From Jejuia sp049889775 (GTDB lineage: Bacteria > Bacteroidota > Bacteroidia > Flavobacteriales > Flavobacteriaceae), in NCBI GenBank assembly GCA_049889775.1, contig JBMHCT010000030.1, positions 62,001-126,000 of the forward strand: a DNA stretch of 64,000 nt, given 5' to 3'. This document shows positions 30,027-39,197 of the stretch, in pieces; within the stretch, counting starts at the first letter, position 1; each line of letters starts with the position of its first letter. The position numbers and the translations under genes are program-made. The notes under the pieces are model-generated. The model was given only the letters and a program-made list of their open reading frames with translations, was not told where the DNA came from and did no database searches.

Positions 30027-31853
30027 TTTTTCAATTTTATTGTTAGAAGATTCGACATCAGCCATTAAACCACTAGGATCAATTTGAACAGATTTTATTT
30101 CCTTTTCAGTATTAAAGGTATAAGTTGGATATGCCCAAGCCCAATCTTTTATTACAGTTGCTGAGGTTGGTTTTTCACCACGCATTATTTGTAAAGGGAT
30201 GTAAAAGTCTTCTGTTGATCCATCTTCATAGGTTACAGCAATATCAATAGGCATTGGCATTAAGCCTTTGCGCTCTAAAGTTACGGTGCTTCCTTTAACA
30301 GATTTTACAGCATAATCAATGGTGTTGGTGGTTTGTCCAAAATCGGTTAAATACCAATCTAATTCTAAACCAGAAACTTTTTCAGCAACACGAATAAAAT
30401 CATTTGGTGTGGGGTGTTTAAATGCCCAAGTATCAAAGTAAGATTTAATGGTCTTTTTTAGGTTTTCAGCACCAATTACATAAGCCAATTGCGCCATAAA
30501 TACTTCGCCTTTACTGTACGCCGAAATACCATACACTTGATTGTATTCATAGCGATCAGCATGCGTAGTTAAAGGTTGTTCTTTACCAGATTTAGCTAAA
30601 TAATAATAGCCTCTGTAGGCATTTTTTGCAGGGTTTGGTTCATTTTTGTCAAAAATAGCAGCCATAACCCAATCGCTTATATAGCTTGTAAAACCTTCGT
30701 CCATCCACTCATGTTTCGCTTCGTTCGTAGCTAACAAAAATTGAAACCAAGTATGCGCCATTTCGTGAGCTGTTACACCTACCAAACTGCCAAACTTTCT
30801 ATTGCCTGTAATTAGGGTACACATGGCATATTCCATACCACCATCACCACCTTGAATTATAGAATACTGATCATACGGATATGTGCCTATATGCTCACTA
30901 AAATATTGCATCAACTCCACCGCTTTGGGCTGCATCTTTTTCCAATTCTCCAATTTGTCTTTTTCTAGAGTACTTTTATAGTAGAAGTTCAACAATGGTC
31001 CATTGGGCACTTGCATGGTGTCATGAATGTATTCTGGGTCTGCAGCCCAAGTAAAGTCGTGTACCTTTGGAGCTGTAAAATGCAGTGTTTTCTTGTCGCC
31101 GTTTGTTGTTTCGTTTTTTAAATACCCAGTGCCTCCTACTACATAATTCTTATCAATGGTCAATTTAACATCAAAATCACCCCAAACCCCATGAAACTCT
31201 CTTCCGATGTACGGATCTGCATGCCAACCTTCAAAGTCATATTCTGCTAATTTAGGATACCATTGCGTCATTGAAAGCGCAACCCCTTCTTTGTTATTTC
31301 GACCAGAACGGCGAATTTGAAGTGGTACTTGTGCATCAAAATCCATATTAAACGTTACACTTTCACCCGGTTTAATGGGTGCATCCAACTTCACTTCTAA
31401 AACAGTGCCAACAGTTTCATGAGTAACAGGTTTTCCGTTTTGAGTAAGCGTATTCACTTTTATATAACCAATTTCATTAGGCTGTAATTTACTAATGCGA
31501 TCACCTACTCTTGGGTCTGGATCTGCAATAGTTCTAGAGCGCACATCCATTTCACTTCCTGGTTGAAACGCATTAAAGTATAAGTGATAAAACACTTTGT
31601 CTAAAACATCTGGCGAATTGTTGGTATAAACAAGTTCTTGTTTTCCTTTATATTGATAGGTGTTTACATCCATATCAATCTCCATTTTATAATCTGCATG
31701 TTGTTGCCAATAGGAGGCTTGTTGCGACGGAGTACTAGTAAACACAGGAGTATTGGGAGCAGGTGGAGGCGCAACCTCAACCGCATTTTGTGAATTTTTA
31801 CATGATGTAAAAACAAAAGAAACAAGCAAAGTAAAACAAAAAATATTCTTCAT
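30024..31853 (-). CDS. M1 family zinc metallopeptidase lipoprotein
   Basis: A 609-residue peptidase with a lipoprotein signal (FVFTSCKN, lipid Cys18) and a Pro-rich linker. The M1 domain shows the substrate-binding GGMEYAM (338-344, replacing GAMEN), the zinc site HEMAH (His363, Glu364, His367) and the third ligand Glu386 in HEWMDEGFTS. It should be a membrane-anchored periplasmic or surface aminopeptidase-type enzyme. It is shorter than full-length aminopeptidase N (about 850 residues), as is usual for Bacteroidota members. It lies 44 bases after the S8 peptidase gene on the same strand. Confidence 0.93.
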   Translation of the reverse strand: MKNIFCFTLLVSFVFTSCKNSQNAVEVAPPPAPNTPVFTSTPSQQASYWQQHADYKMEIDMDVNTYQYKGKQELVYTNNSPDVLDKVFYHLYFNAFQPGSEMDVRSRTIADPDPRVGDRISKLQPNEIGYIKVNTLTQNGKPVTHETVGTVLEVKLDAPIKPGESVTFNMDFDAQVPLQIRRSGRNNKEGVALSMTQWYPKLAEYDFEGWHADPYIGREFHGVWGDFDVKLTIDKNYVVGGTGYLKNETTNGDKKTLHFTAPKVHDFTWAADPEYIHDTMQVPNGPLLNFYYKSTLEKDKLENWKKMQPKAVELMQYFSEHIGTYPYDQYSIIQGGDGGMEYAMCTLITGNRKFGSLVGVTAHEMAHTWFQFLLATNEAKHEWMDEGFTSYISDWVMAAIFDKNEPNPAKNAYRGYYYLAKSGKEQPLTTHADRYEYNQVYGISAYSKGEVFMAQLAYVIGAENLKKTIKSYFDTWAFKHPTPNDFIRVAEKVSGLELDWYLTDFGQTTNTIDYAVKSVKGSTVTLERKGLMPMPIDIAVTYEDGSTEDFYIPLQIMRGEKPTSATVIKDWAWAYPTYTFNTEKEIKSVQIDPSGLMADVESSNNKIEK

Positions 31854-31897
31854 AATTAGTGCTATAAAAGAGGTTATTTAAAAGCTGTATTTTGAAA

Positions 31898-33505
31898 TTA
31901 GTTTACCATTTTAGACGCCATAATTAAAGCATTATAGGCATTTACAATTTTACCGGATTTTACAATATCCGCGTAAGGTTGAATATCATCAGTATTGCCT
32001 CCAACAACAACTTTGGTTTTTATATCTAAACCAGAGTCCATAATGATTTTTTTAACCTGAGCCGCGGACAGAGAAGGGTAATACGAGCGTATTAATGCCG
32101 CTACACCCGCTACACCAGGGGCAGCCATAGAAGTGCCGCCTTTAGTATCATATTCGTTTTCTGGAGTTGTAGAATACACTTGCGCACCAGGAGCGAATAC
32201 ATCTACATTGCTTTTTCCATAATTTGAAAAGCCTGCTAACAAACCAGATCCGTATTTAGGGGCTAAGGCACCAACACGAATGTAAGTATCTGAGATTTCT
32301 TGTCCGTTGATATTATCATCAGGAAAATTAGGTTCAACATCAACATTTTTACTGTCGTTACCAGCGGCATGAACAAAAACTACATCTTTTTCTGAGGCAT
32401 AGGCTATAGCATCTCTAACCACATCACTATGCGGAGAAAAACTCTTACCAAAGCTTCCATTAATAACTGTGGCACCATTATCCACAGCATAGCGAATGGC
32501 CAACGCAACATCTTTATCATATTCATCCCCATTTGGTACCGCTCTAATGCTCATAATTTCTACATTATTCGCAACACCATTTGCACCTTTGCCATTATTG
32601 CGTTCTGCGGCAATGATACCTGCAACATGAGTACCGTGACTTTCATCTTTAACTACTGGTTTTACATTGCTGTTGCCATAAAACTTGGTGTTCATATTAT
32701 TGGGGTCGTCACCGTTTTTTCTACCCTCAAATGTTTTATTTAAACTATAGTTTAAGCGTTCGTTTATACTTTTTAAGCCATCTTTAATTTCAGTTACGGC
32801 ATCTGCCATAGATTCTAGACCATTACTAAACATATATTGTGCTATTTGTTTTGCTTGACTTAAGGCCTGATCCTCGGTTTTTATTCCCGCTACATCCTTT
32901 TGTGTATATTCAGATTTCCCAAAGTGCTTGGTTAAGGTTTCGTCGGTATTTTTAACTTGTTGGTAAATCTGCTCATACTGTGTTTTTCGCTCACTCCATA
33001 ATTTATAAGACTTGTCATATTCTTCTTGAGCTCTCTTGTAATCTGGATTATTAGTATCTCCACTTGCCAAAATTCTAGTATATTCCAATTGCTCATGATA
33101 ACCATCTCCTAAAAAGTTCCACCCATGCACATCGTCAATGTAACCATTGTTGTCATCATCTTTTCCGTTGCCTGGTTTTTCACCTTTATTCGTCCAAATA
33201 TTATCATCTAAATCTTCATGATCTATGTCAATACCAGAATCAATTACAGCAACAATAACTTTTTTCCCTTTCTTATTTTTTATTATTTCAGCGTAAGCTT
33301 TATCTACACTCATTCCTGGAATGGTGTCTTTTAGTAAGTCTAAATGCCCCCAGTTATGTTTTTCAGTTTCTGTTAAATCGGAAACTTTTAAAGGAATAGC
33401 ATCAATATTTTCCTCTGGTGTTAGTAAAATTGCACTAGAACCTCCGCAACCCGCTAGTATTAAAGATGCTGCTGTTACAAAAGTTAAATTTCTAATTGTT
33501 CTCAT
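31898..33505 (-). CDS. S8 (subtilisin-like) serine peptidase lipoprotein with a large insertion
   Basis: A 535-residue lipoprotein (LILAGCGG, lipid Cys20). The subtilase triad is complete: Asp89 in VIDSGIDIDHED, His290 in HGTHVAGI, and Ser459 in GGTSMAAP. Between Asp and His there are about 200 residues instead of the usual 35-60. Part of this (about 155-262) is highly charged and helical, probably a coiled-coil insertion. It likely acts in the periplasm or at the surface. It may be cotranscribed with the M1 peptidase downstream and the MBL gene upstream (24 bases). Confidence 0.93.
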   Translation of the reverse strand: MRTIRNLTFVTAASLILAGCGGSSAILLTPEENIDAIPLKVSDLTETEKHNWGHLDLLKDTIPGMSVDKAYAEIIKNKKGKKVIVAVIDSGIDIDHEDLDDNIWTNKGEKPGNGKDDDNNGYIDDVHGWNFLGDGYHEQLEYTRILASGDTNNPDYKRAQEEYDKSYKLWSERKTQYEQIYQQVKNTDETLTKHFGKSEYTQKDVAGIKTEDQALSQAKQIAQYMFSNGLESMADAVTEIKDGLKSINERLNYSLNKTFEGRKNGDDPNNMNTKFYGNSNVKPVVKDESHGTHVAGIIAAERNNGKGANGVANNVEIMSIRAVPNGDEYDKDVALAIRYAVDNGATVINGSFGKSFSPHSDVVRDAIAYASEKDVVFVHAAGNDSKNVDVEPNFPDDNINGQEISDTYIRVGALAPKYGSGLLAGFSNYGKSNVDVFAPGAQVYSTTPENEYDTKGGTSMAAPGVAGVAALIRSYYPSLSAAQVKKIIMDSGLDIKTKVVVGGNTDDIQPYADIVKSGKIVNAYNALIMASKMVN

Positions 33506-33529
33506 TGTTATTATTTGAATTAGTCTTTC

Positions 33530-34390
33530 TTAATTAAATATCTCTTCAGCGCTGAATACTTCGTTTAAACGCACGCCTTTTTCGGTATGTTTTACTGTAA
33601 TAATTTCGTTTTGGGCATCGTGTTCCAAAAATAAATAAAGCCCTTTATCTGCGGCCATATTTAAAAACGCTTTTTTTTCACTTAAGGTTTGAAGCGGTCG
33701 CATATCATAACCCATAACATAAGGTAGTGGCAGATGTCCGGCGGTTGGCAATAAATCAGCCATGAAACATATGGTTTTACCTTTATAATGAATCATTGGG
33801 ATCATCTGCTTTTCAGTATGACCATCAGCAAAAAAAATATCAAAACCTAAAGGTGAATTTTCCAAGATACCGTTTGAAGATACTTCCGTAAATTTTAATT
33901 GGCCACTTTCTTCAATAGGAATAATATTTTCCTTTAGAAATGATGCTTTTTCTCTGGCATTTGGGTTTATAGCCCATTCCCAATGGTTTTGATTACTCCA
34001 AAAATGCGCATTTTTAAATGCAGGTGTATATCCCGTTTTGTCAGCATTCCATTGGATAGCACCGCCACAATGATCAAAATGCAAGTGAGTTAAAAACACA
34101 TCTGTTATATCATCTCTATGAAATCCATACTTTTCTAAAGAGTTATCAATACTATCTTCACCCCACAAATAATAGTATCCGAAGAATTTATCAGATTGCT
34201 TGTTGCCCATGCCTGTATCGATTAGAATCAACCTGTCGCCCTCTTCAATTAAAAGGCATCTTGCTGTTAAATCTATCATATTATTGGAATCGGCAGGATT
34301 GGTTCTGCTCCAAAGCGATTTAGGAACAACACCAAACATAGCGCCTCCATCTAGTTTAAAATTTCCTGAATTTATGGGGTACAAGTTCAT
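33530..34390 (-). CDS. MBL-fold metallo-hydrolase
   Basis: A 286-residue cytoplasmic metallo-beta-lactamase-fold enzyme. The metal motif is THLHFDHCGG (His102, His104, Asp106, His107), with an earlier LILIDTGMG strand and a later FADGHTEKQMIPMI containing the next ligand His. The layout resembles quorum-quenching lactonase or AidC-like hydrolases, but the family has many activities. It is upstream of the S8 and M1 peptidase genes on the same strand. Substrate is not assignable. Confidence 0.88.
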   Translation of the reverse strand: MNLYPINSGNFKLDGGAMFGVVPKSLWSRTNPADSNNMIDLTARCLLIEEGDRLILIDTGMGNKQSDKFFGYYYLWGEDSIDNSLEKYGFHRDDITDVFLTHLHFDHCGGAIQWNADKTGYTPAFKNAHFWSNQNHWEWAINPNAREKASFLKENIIPIEESGQLKFTEVSSNGILENSPLGFDIFFADGHTEKQMIPMIHYKGKTICFMADLLPTAGHLPLPYVMGYDMRPLQTLSEKKAFLNMAADKGLYLFLEHDAQNEIITVKHTEKGVRLNEVFSAEEIFN

Positions 34391-34541
34391 AGCCTCACAA
34401 TTTACGAAATAAGACCAAACTGAATTATAATGTTAAGAGATAATTAAGAAAAAGTGTTGATTTTAAAAGGGATTAACAAACATGACGACATAATAGACTT
34501 GTTTTAATTATCTTAGTAAATTCGAACAGAAACTATAAATT

Positions 34542-36398
34542 ATGTTAGAATTATCTGGAATTATTATTCTGGGAATATTGGCACAATGGGTAGCATGGAA
34601 ATTAAAAATACCCGCTATTCTACCTTTAATCTTAATCGGTTTATTAGTAGGGCCGATTGCGGCTGCATATTTAAGTGAAGACGGTAGTAAATGGATAGAG
34701 CCTATCTGGAATGGTAAAAACGGACTTTTCCCAGGAGAGGGTTTATATTATTTTGTATCTCTTGCTATTAGCATTATACTTTTTGAAGGTGGTTTAACCT
34801 TAAAACGTGCCGAAATACGTAATGTAGGCCCTGTTATCACAAAGCTTATCACATTAGGTTCGGCAATTACTTTTTTTGGTGCTGGTGCATTAGCGTATTT
34901 TATATTTAATCTCAGTTGGGAAATGTCGTTGCTGTTTTCTGCCTTAATTATAGTAACTGGCCCTACTGTTATCACCCCAATTTTGCGGAATATCCCTTTA
35001 AAAAAGGATATTTCAACGGTTTTAAAATGGGAAGGCATATTAATTGACCCGATAGGGGCGTTAGTAGCGGTTTTGGTATTTGAATTTATTAGTGTTGAAG
35101 GCGACAGTGGATTTACAAAAACCGCACTCATTGAGTTTGGTAAAATTTTGCTGTTTGGTACCACCTTTGGATTTACTTTTGCGCACGCGCTAGCTTTTGC
35201 GGTAAACAAAAAACTTATACCACATTATTTATTAAATGTAGTGTCATTATCCACAGTGCTTCTCGTGTTTGTAGAGTCAGAAATATTTGCCCATGAATCT
35301 GGCCTCCTAGCCGTTGTGGTTATGGGGATGGTTTTAGGCAACGGAAAGTTGGAAAATATAAAGGAGCTGTTATACTTTAAGGAGTCTTTAAGCGTGCTTT
35401 TAATTTCCATTCTCTTTATTCTATTAGCTGCAAATATCAATATAGAGGACATGATGCTACTATACACTTGGAAAACAGCATTATTATTTGGACTTGTTGT
35501 TTTTTTAATAAGACCTATAGCGGTTTTAGCAAGCACACATGGTTCCAAACTAAAAATTCGAGAGAAACTCTTTATTAGTTGGGTAGGCCCCAGAGGTATT
35601 GTTGCTGCTGGTATTGCTTCACTTTTTGGAAGTAAGTTAATTAAACAAGGCGTTGATGGCGCCGAATACATTACACCACTAGTGTTTATGATTGTTTTAG
35701 GTACGGTTTTACTAAATGCTACAACCGCGAGACTGTTTGCAAAACTGGTAGGCGTATTCTTAAAACGCTCCGAAGGTATTTTGATAGTGGGGGCTTCACC
35801 CTTTGCGCGATTAATTGGGGAATATCTAGAAAATAATGGGAGACACGTGGTATTAATTGATAGCAATCAAACCAATATACAGCTAGCACAAGAGCAAGGA
35901 TTGGATGCTACTACAACGGATATTTATTCTGAGGAATTGAGTAATAACATTGAATTGAATGATGTTGGATTTTTAATGGCGCTTACAGGAAGTAGAGACA
36001 TTAACAACTATGCTATTGAGCGGTTTAGAGATCAATTTGGTGAAAGTGGGTATTTTAGATTGGTAACTGCGAATGAAATGGATAACCCAGAAAGTATTCC
36101 AAAGGAAGCACTATTTACGCCAACTGATGATTTTGATTCGTTAACCGAAGTTTCAAGGAAATATCCTCAAATCCATGAAACAGCTATTAAAAGTAAAGCT
36201 CATTTTGAAGCACTTCTTGATGAAACCATTAAAAATGATAATACAATCCCACTTTTAGTGAAGGATAAAAAAGGAATTTTAGAGGTGATTTCTTCTGAAA
36301 ACAAGGCATTAGAAAAAGTAGGTGAAGGATATAACTTTGTATACCTTGGAGAGTTGCTAAGTTTTAAAAACCTTGCTGAAGATAAGGTAAAGAATTAA
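34542..36398 (+). CDS. Cation/proton antiporter (CPA1, NhaP-like) with C-terminal RCK/TrkA-N domain
   Basis: A 618-residue inner-membrane protein. About 12 transmembrane helices (5-405) carry the sodium/hydrogen exchanger features LFEGGLTL, ALIIVTGPTVITPIL and WVGPRGIVAAG. A TrkA-N nucleotide-binding domain (about 415-530) has ILIVGASPFARLIGEYLE. The C-terminal part may regulate transport by NAD(H) or ATP. It exchanges Na+ or K+ for H+, supporting pH and salt homeostasis, which suits a marine bacterium. Confidence 0.92.
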   Translation: MLELSGIIILGILAQWVAWKLKIPAILPLILIGLLVGPIAAAYLSEDGSKWIEPIWNGKNGLFPGEGLYYFVSLAISIILFEGGLTLKRAEIRNVGPVITKLITLGSAITFFGAGALAYFIFNLSWEMSLLFSALIIVTGPTVITPILRNIPLKKDISTVLKWEGILIDPIGALVAVLVFEFISVEGDSGFTKTALIEFGKILLFGTTFGFTFAHALAFAVNKKLIPHYLLNVVSLSTVLLVFVESEIFAHESGLLAVVVMGMVLGNGKLENIKELLYFKESLSVLLISILFILLAANINIEDMMLLYTWKTALLFGLVVFLIRPIAVLASTHGSKLKIREKLFISWVGPRGIVAAGIASLFGSKLIKQGVDGAEYITPLVFMIVLGTVLLNATTARLFAKLVGVFLKRSEGILIVGASPFARLIGEYLENNGRHVVLIDSNQTNIQLAQEQGLDATTTDIYSEELSNNIELNDVGFLMALTGSRDINNYAIERFRDQFGESGYFRLVTANEMDNPESIPKEALFTPTDDFDSLTEVSRKYPQIHETAIKSKAHFEALLDETIKNDNTIPLLVKDKKGILEVISSENKALEKVGEGYNFVYLGELLSFKNLAEDKVKN

Positions 36399-36415
36399 GA
36401 AAATTTGTATAAACT

Positions 36416-36458
36416 GAAAAAGCCTCATCTACAAGAATTAGATGAGGCTGTTTTCTTT
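36416..36458. terminator. Bidirectional terminator between the antiporter and GH31 genes
   Basis: A perfect 10-bp inverted repeat (AGCCTCATCT at 36421-36430, AGATGAGGCT at 36440-36449, 9-nt loop) is flanked by an A-run on the left and a T-rich run on the right. It can act for both convergent genes. Confidence 0.85.
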
Positions 36459-36473
36459 TGAATTTGATAATGC

Positions 36474-38876
36474 TTAGCCTACAATATGCAACTCAGTGAA
36501 CTCTTTTATTAAGGTTAAAGAGTTATCTCCATTAATTTTTAAATCTTTAAGAGGAATATCCACATTATCTACTTGTACCTTTTTAATCTTAAAGGGTAAA
36601 CCATGTAAGTTTAACTTAAAGGTTTTATATGAAGTTGTGTATTTTCCTGTTTTATGCTGCTGAATAATTAATTCCTTTTTCTTTCCAAGCAACCTAAAAC
36701 TTCTTAGACTATAACGCCCTTTGATATAATCGTAACCATCATTGGCATCTTCGTACACCATAGATTCTTCTTTTCCTTCTGTAAAGTATACATCTAGAAG
36801 TAATTCATCAATGGTTTTTTCTCCTACATACTGTTGAATAGGATATTTTGGGATTATTGCACCTTCTTTTACAAAAATTGGCATGCTATCTAAATCTGCA
36901 TCAACCCAAACTTCTTGTCCGCCCTCTACAATTTCATCTGTCCAGAAATTATACCAATTACCTCGCGGAATGTACATACGTCTTCCTTTTTGATTTGGAC
37001 CATTTACAGGACAAACCAGAATCTTTTCACCAAACACAAATTCGTCATTTCTGTAGTGCGTTTGCTGGTCTTCTTGATCGTAAAGCACTAAAGACTTTAA
37101 GATTGGAATACCTTCATCAGCATATCTCCAGAATGCAGTGTATAAGTAAGGCAACAGTTGATAGCGTAATTCGATAAACTTACGAACCACGTTTGTAATT
37201 GTTTCACCAAATGCCCATGGTTCTTGATCTCCGTGATCTCCAGAAGAGTGTGTTCTACAAAACGGGTGGAAAATCCCTAATTGTATCCAACGCGCATAAA
37301 GCTCGCCATTAGGTTGCTCCGCAAAACCACCAATATCAGATCCTACAAATGAGAATCCAGACATTGCCATACGTTGTGCTTGTAGGTTTGCGATATTTAA
37401 GTGATCCCAAGTAGCGATATTATCTCCAGTCCAGCTAGAGGTATAACGCTGCGTACCCGAATAAGCAGCACGTGTTATAACGAAAGGTCGTTTTGGATAA
37501 GAGAATTTCTTCAAACCTTGGTATGTAGCTCTAGCCATTTGCATACCATAAACATTATGTGCTTTTCTGTGACTACAAGGATTTCCGTCGTAATCGTGTC
37601 TTACATCATTTGGAAAACTTTTTCCTGGAACATCCATTACCGCTGGCTCGTTCATATCGTTCCAAACACCTTTAACACCGATATCTTCTATAAGTTCTTT
37701 GAATAAGTCTGACCACCATTCACGTACTTCAGGTCTTGTAAAGTCTGGAAAATAACATTCCCCTGGCCACACTTTCCCTTTCATGTAAGGGCCATCGGCA
37801 CGTTTACAGAAATAATCTTTTTCAAGCCCTTCTCTAAACACAGAGTAATCCATGTCTATCTTAATCCCGGGATCTATAATAACTATAGTTTTGAAACCAT
37901 CGTCTGCCAATTCCTTAACCATACGTTTTGGGTCGGGGAAGTATTCCTTACTCCAAGTAAAGCATCTAAAACCTTCCATGTAATCAATATCCAAATAAAT
38001 GGCGTCACAAGGAATTTGTAATTCTCTAAACTTTGCAGTGATTTCTTTTACATTAGATTCTGGATAGTAGCTCCACTTACACTGATGATACCCTAATGCC
38101 CAAAGTGCTGGCATTTCATGTGGTTTTCCTGTTAAATCGGTGTAGTTAGCCACTACTTCAGACATTTCAGGACCGTAAATGAAATAATAATTCATTTCAC
38201 CACCATGCGCCCAAAAGCTAGTAATATTTCTACGTTCGTGACAAAAATCAAAGTAAGAACGGAACGTGTTGTCAAAAAAGATACCGTAAGCCTTTTTATG
38301 ATGCAGAGCGGTGTAGAACGGAATAGCCTTGTAAATAGGATCGGTATCTCTACCATATGCATAGGAATCTGTTACCCAGTTTTCAAAACGTTTTCCTTTA
38401 AGGTTGTTGTCTACAGGTTTATCGCCTAAACCATAATAACTTTCACCAGGTTGGGCCGTTTTAGACATTTTTACTACATCTCCACCAAACTCGTAACTTT
38501 CTTCCCAATGGAAACCTAATTCGTCCTCGCAAATTAGTGTGTTATCTTTTGCATCAAAAATAGAAGCTCTTAAATCTGTTTTAGAAATTTTACAGATTAA
38601 CTTAGAAGTAGTAATTACATATTCATCCTCTTCTTCGGTAACCTCAAGATGGTTATAACCCCTACTAGCGTATTTCGTAATGGCATAAGAAAAGTCATTT
38701 TCAAAAATGCCTGTTGTTGTAAATCTAAACCGAAGTATACTGTCTCTTCTAACCGTAACTTCTAGAACAACACCGTTGTCGGCAGTGAAAGAAAGAACGT
38801 TAAGGTTCTTTTCGTATTTTATTATTTTAGAAGGAAATAAATTCCCTTTATATTCTAATTCGGTATTTAATATCAT
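36474..38876 (-). CDS. GH31 family alpha-glucosidase
   Basis: An 800-residue cytoplasmic enzyme without a signal peptide. An N-terminal galactose-mutarotase-like domain (about 1-240) is followed by the GH31 barrel with DAIYLDIDYMEGF (291-303), the nucleophile Asp407 in GVWNDMNEP, and the acid/base Asp485 in WTGDNIATWDHL. C-terminal beta domains (about 640-800) follow. It should release glucose from the non-reducing ends of alpha-glucans or oligosaccharides. It lies downstream of the glycogen cluster on the same strand but is separated from it by 321 bases, so it may have its own promoter. Its role in turnover of the stored glucan is inferred. Confidence 0.93.
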   Translation of the reverse strand: MILNTELEYKGNLFPSKIIKYEKNLNVLSFTADNGVVLEVTVRRDSILRFRFTTTGIFENDFSYAITKYASRGYNHLEVTEEEDEYVITTSKLICKISKTDLRASIFDAKDNTLICEDELGFHWEESYEFGGDVVKMSKTAQPGESYYGLGDKPVDNNLKGKRFENWVTDSYAYGRDTDPIYKAIPFYTALHHKKAYGIFFDNTFRSYFDFCHERRNITSFWAHGGEMNYYFIYGPEMSEVVANYTDLTGKPHEMPALWALGYHQCKWSYYPESNVKEITAKFRELQIPCDAIYLDIDYMEGFRCFTWSKEYFPDPKRMVKELADDGFKTIVIIDPGIKIDMDYSVFREGLEKDYFCKRADGPYMKGKVWPGECYFPDFTRPEVREWWSDLFKELIEDIGVKGVWNDMNEPAVMDVPGKSFPNDVRHDYDGNPCSHRKAHNVYGMQMARATYQGLKKFSYPKRPFVITRAAYSGTQRYTSSWTGDNIATWDHLNIANLQAQRMAMSGFSFVGSDIGGFAEQPNGELYARWIQLGIFHPFCRTHSSGDHGDQEPWAFGETITNVVRKFIELRYQLLPYLYTAFWRYADEGIPILKSLVLYDQEDQQTHYRNDEFVFGEKILVCPVNGPNQKGRRMYIPRGNWYNFWTDEIVEGGQEVWVDADLDSMPIFVKEGAIIPKYPIQQYVGEKTIDELLLDVYFTEGKEESMVYEDANDGYDYIKGRYSLRSFRLLGKKKELIIQQHKTGKYTTSYKTFKLNLHGLPFKIKKVQVDNVDIPLKDLKINGDNSLTLIKEFTELHIVG

Positions 38877-39197
38877 TTGGGAGGTATTAAAATTAATGAA
38901 CGAAAGTACTAAATTTTAAGAGGTTAAGAAATTAACTTTCAGCAAAAAAACCTTTAAATACTTAGCAAAATTTAAACAATTGGATAAAAATTTGGAGAAT
39001 TACTAATTGATTGACAATTAATGTGTTTTCTGAAGTTAAAACGAAGTTTAAGCGACACAATAAATGAAGTTTTCGGCTTTGTCATACATCAATATTTTCA
39101 GCCAAGTTGCTATAAGTGAGAATATTCCTTAAACATAAGGGAGTACATCAAATATTTGATATACTCCCTTATTCATTTTATGTATTTAAAATTGATA
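38877..39197. other. 321-base gap between glgB and the GH31 gene
   Basis: This gap should hold the end of the glg transcript and the GH31 promoter. The only clear structure is the long palindrome at 39135-39172 listed separately. No ORF or RNA gene was recognised. Confidence 0.5.
39135..39172. promoter_or_regulatory. 38-bp near-perfect palindrome downstream of glgB
   Basis: Both arms are 19 bases (left 39135-39153, right 39154-39172) with one mismatch (39146 against 39161) and no central spacer. The core is ATCAAATATTTGAT and the outer arms are ATAAGGGAGTA and TACTCCCTTAT. As RNA it forms a stable hairpin 26 bases after the glgB stop, so it most likely ends or protects the glg mRNA. There is no strong U-run, so an operator for the GH31 gene is the alternative. 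Confidence 0.6.
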
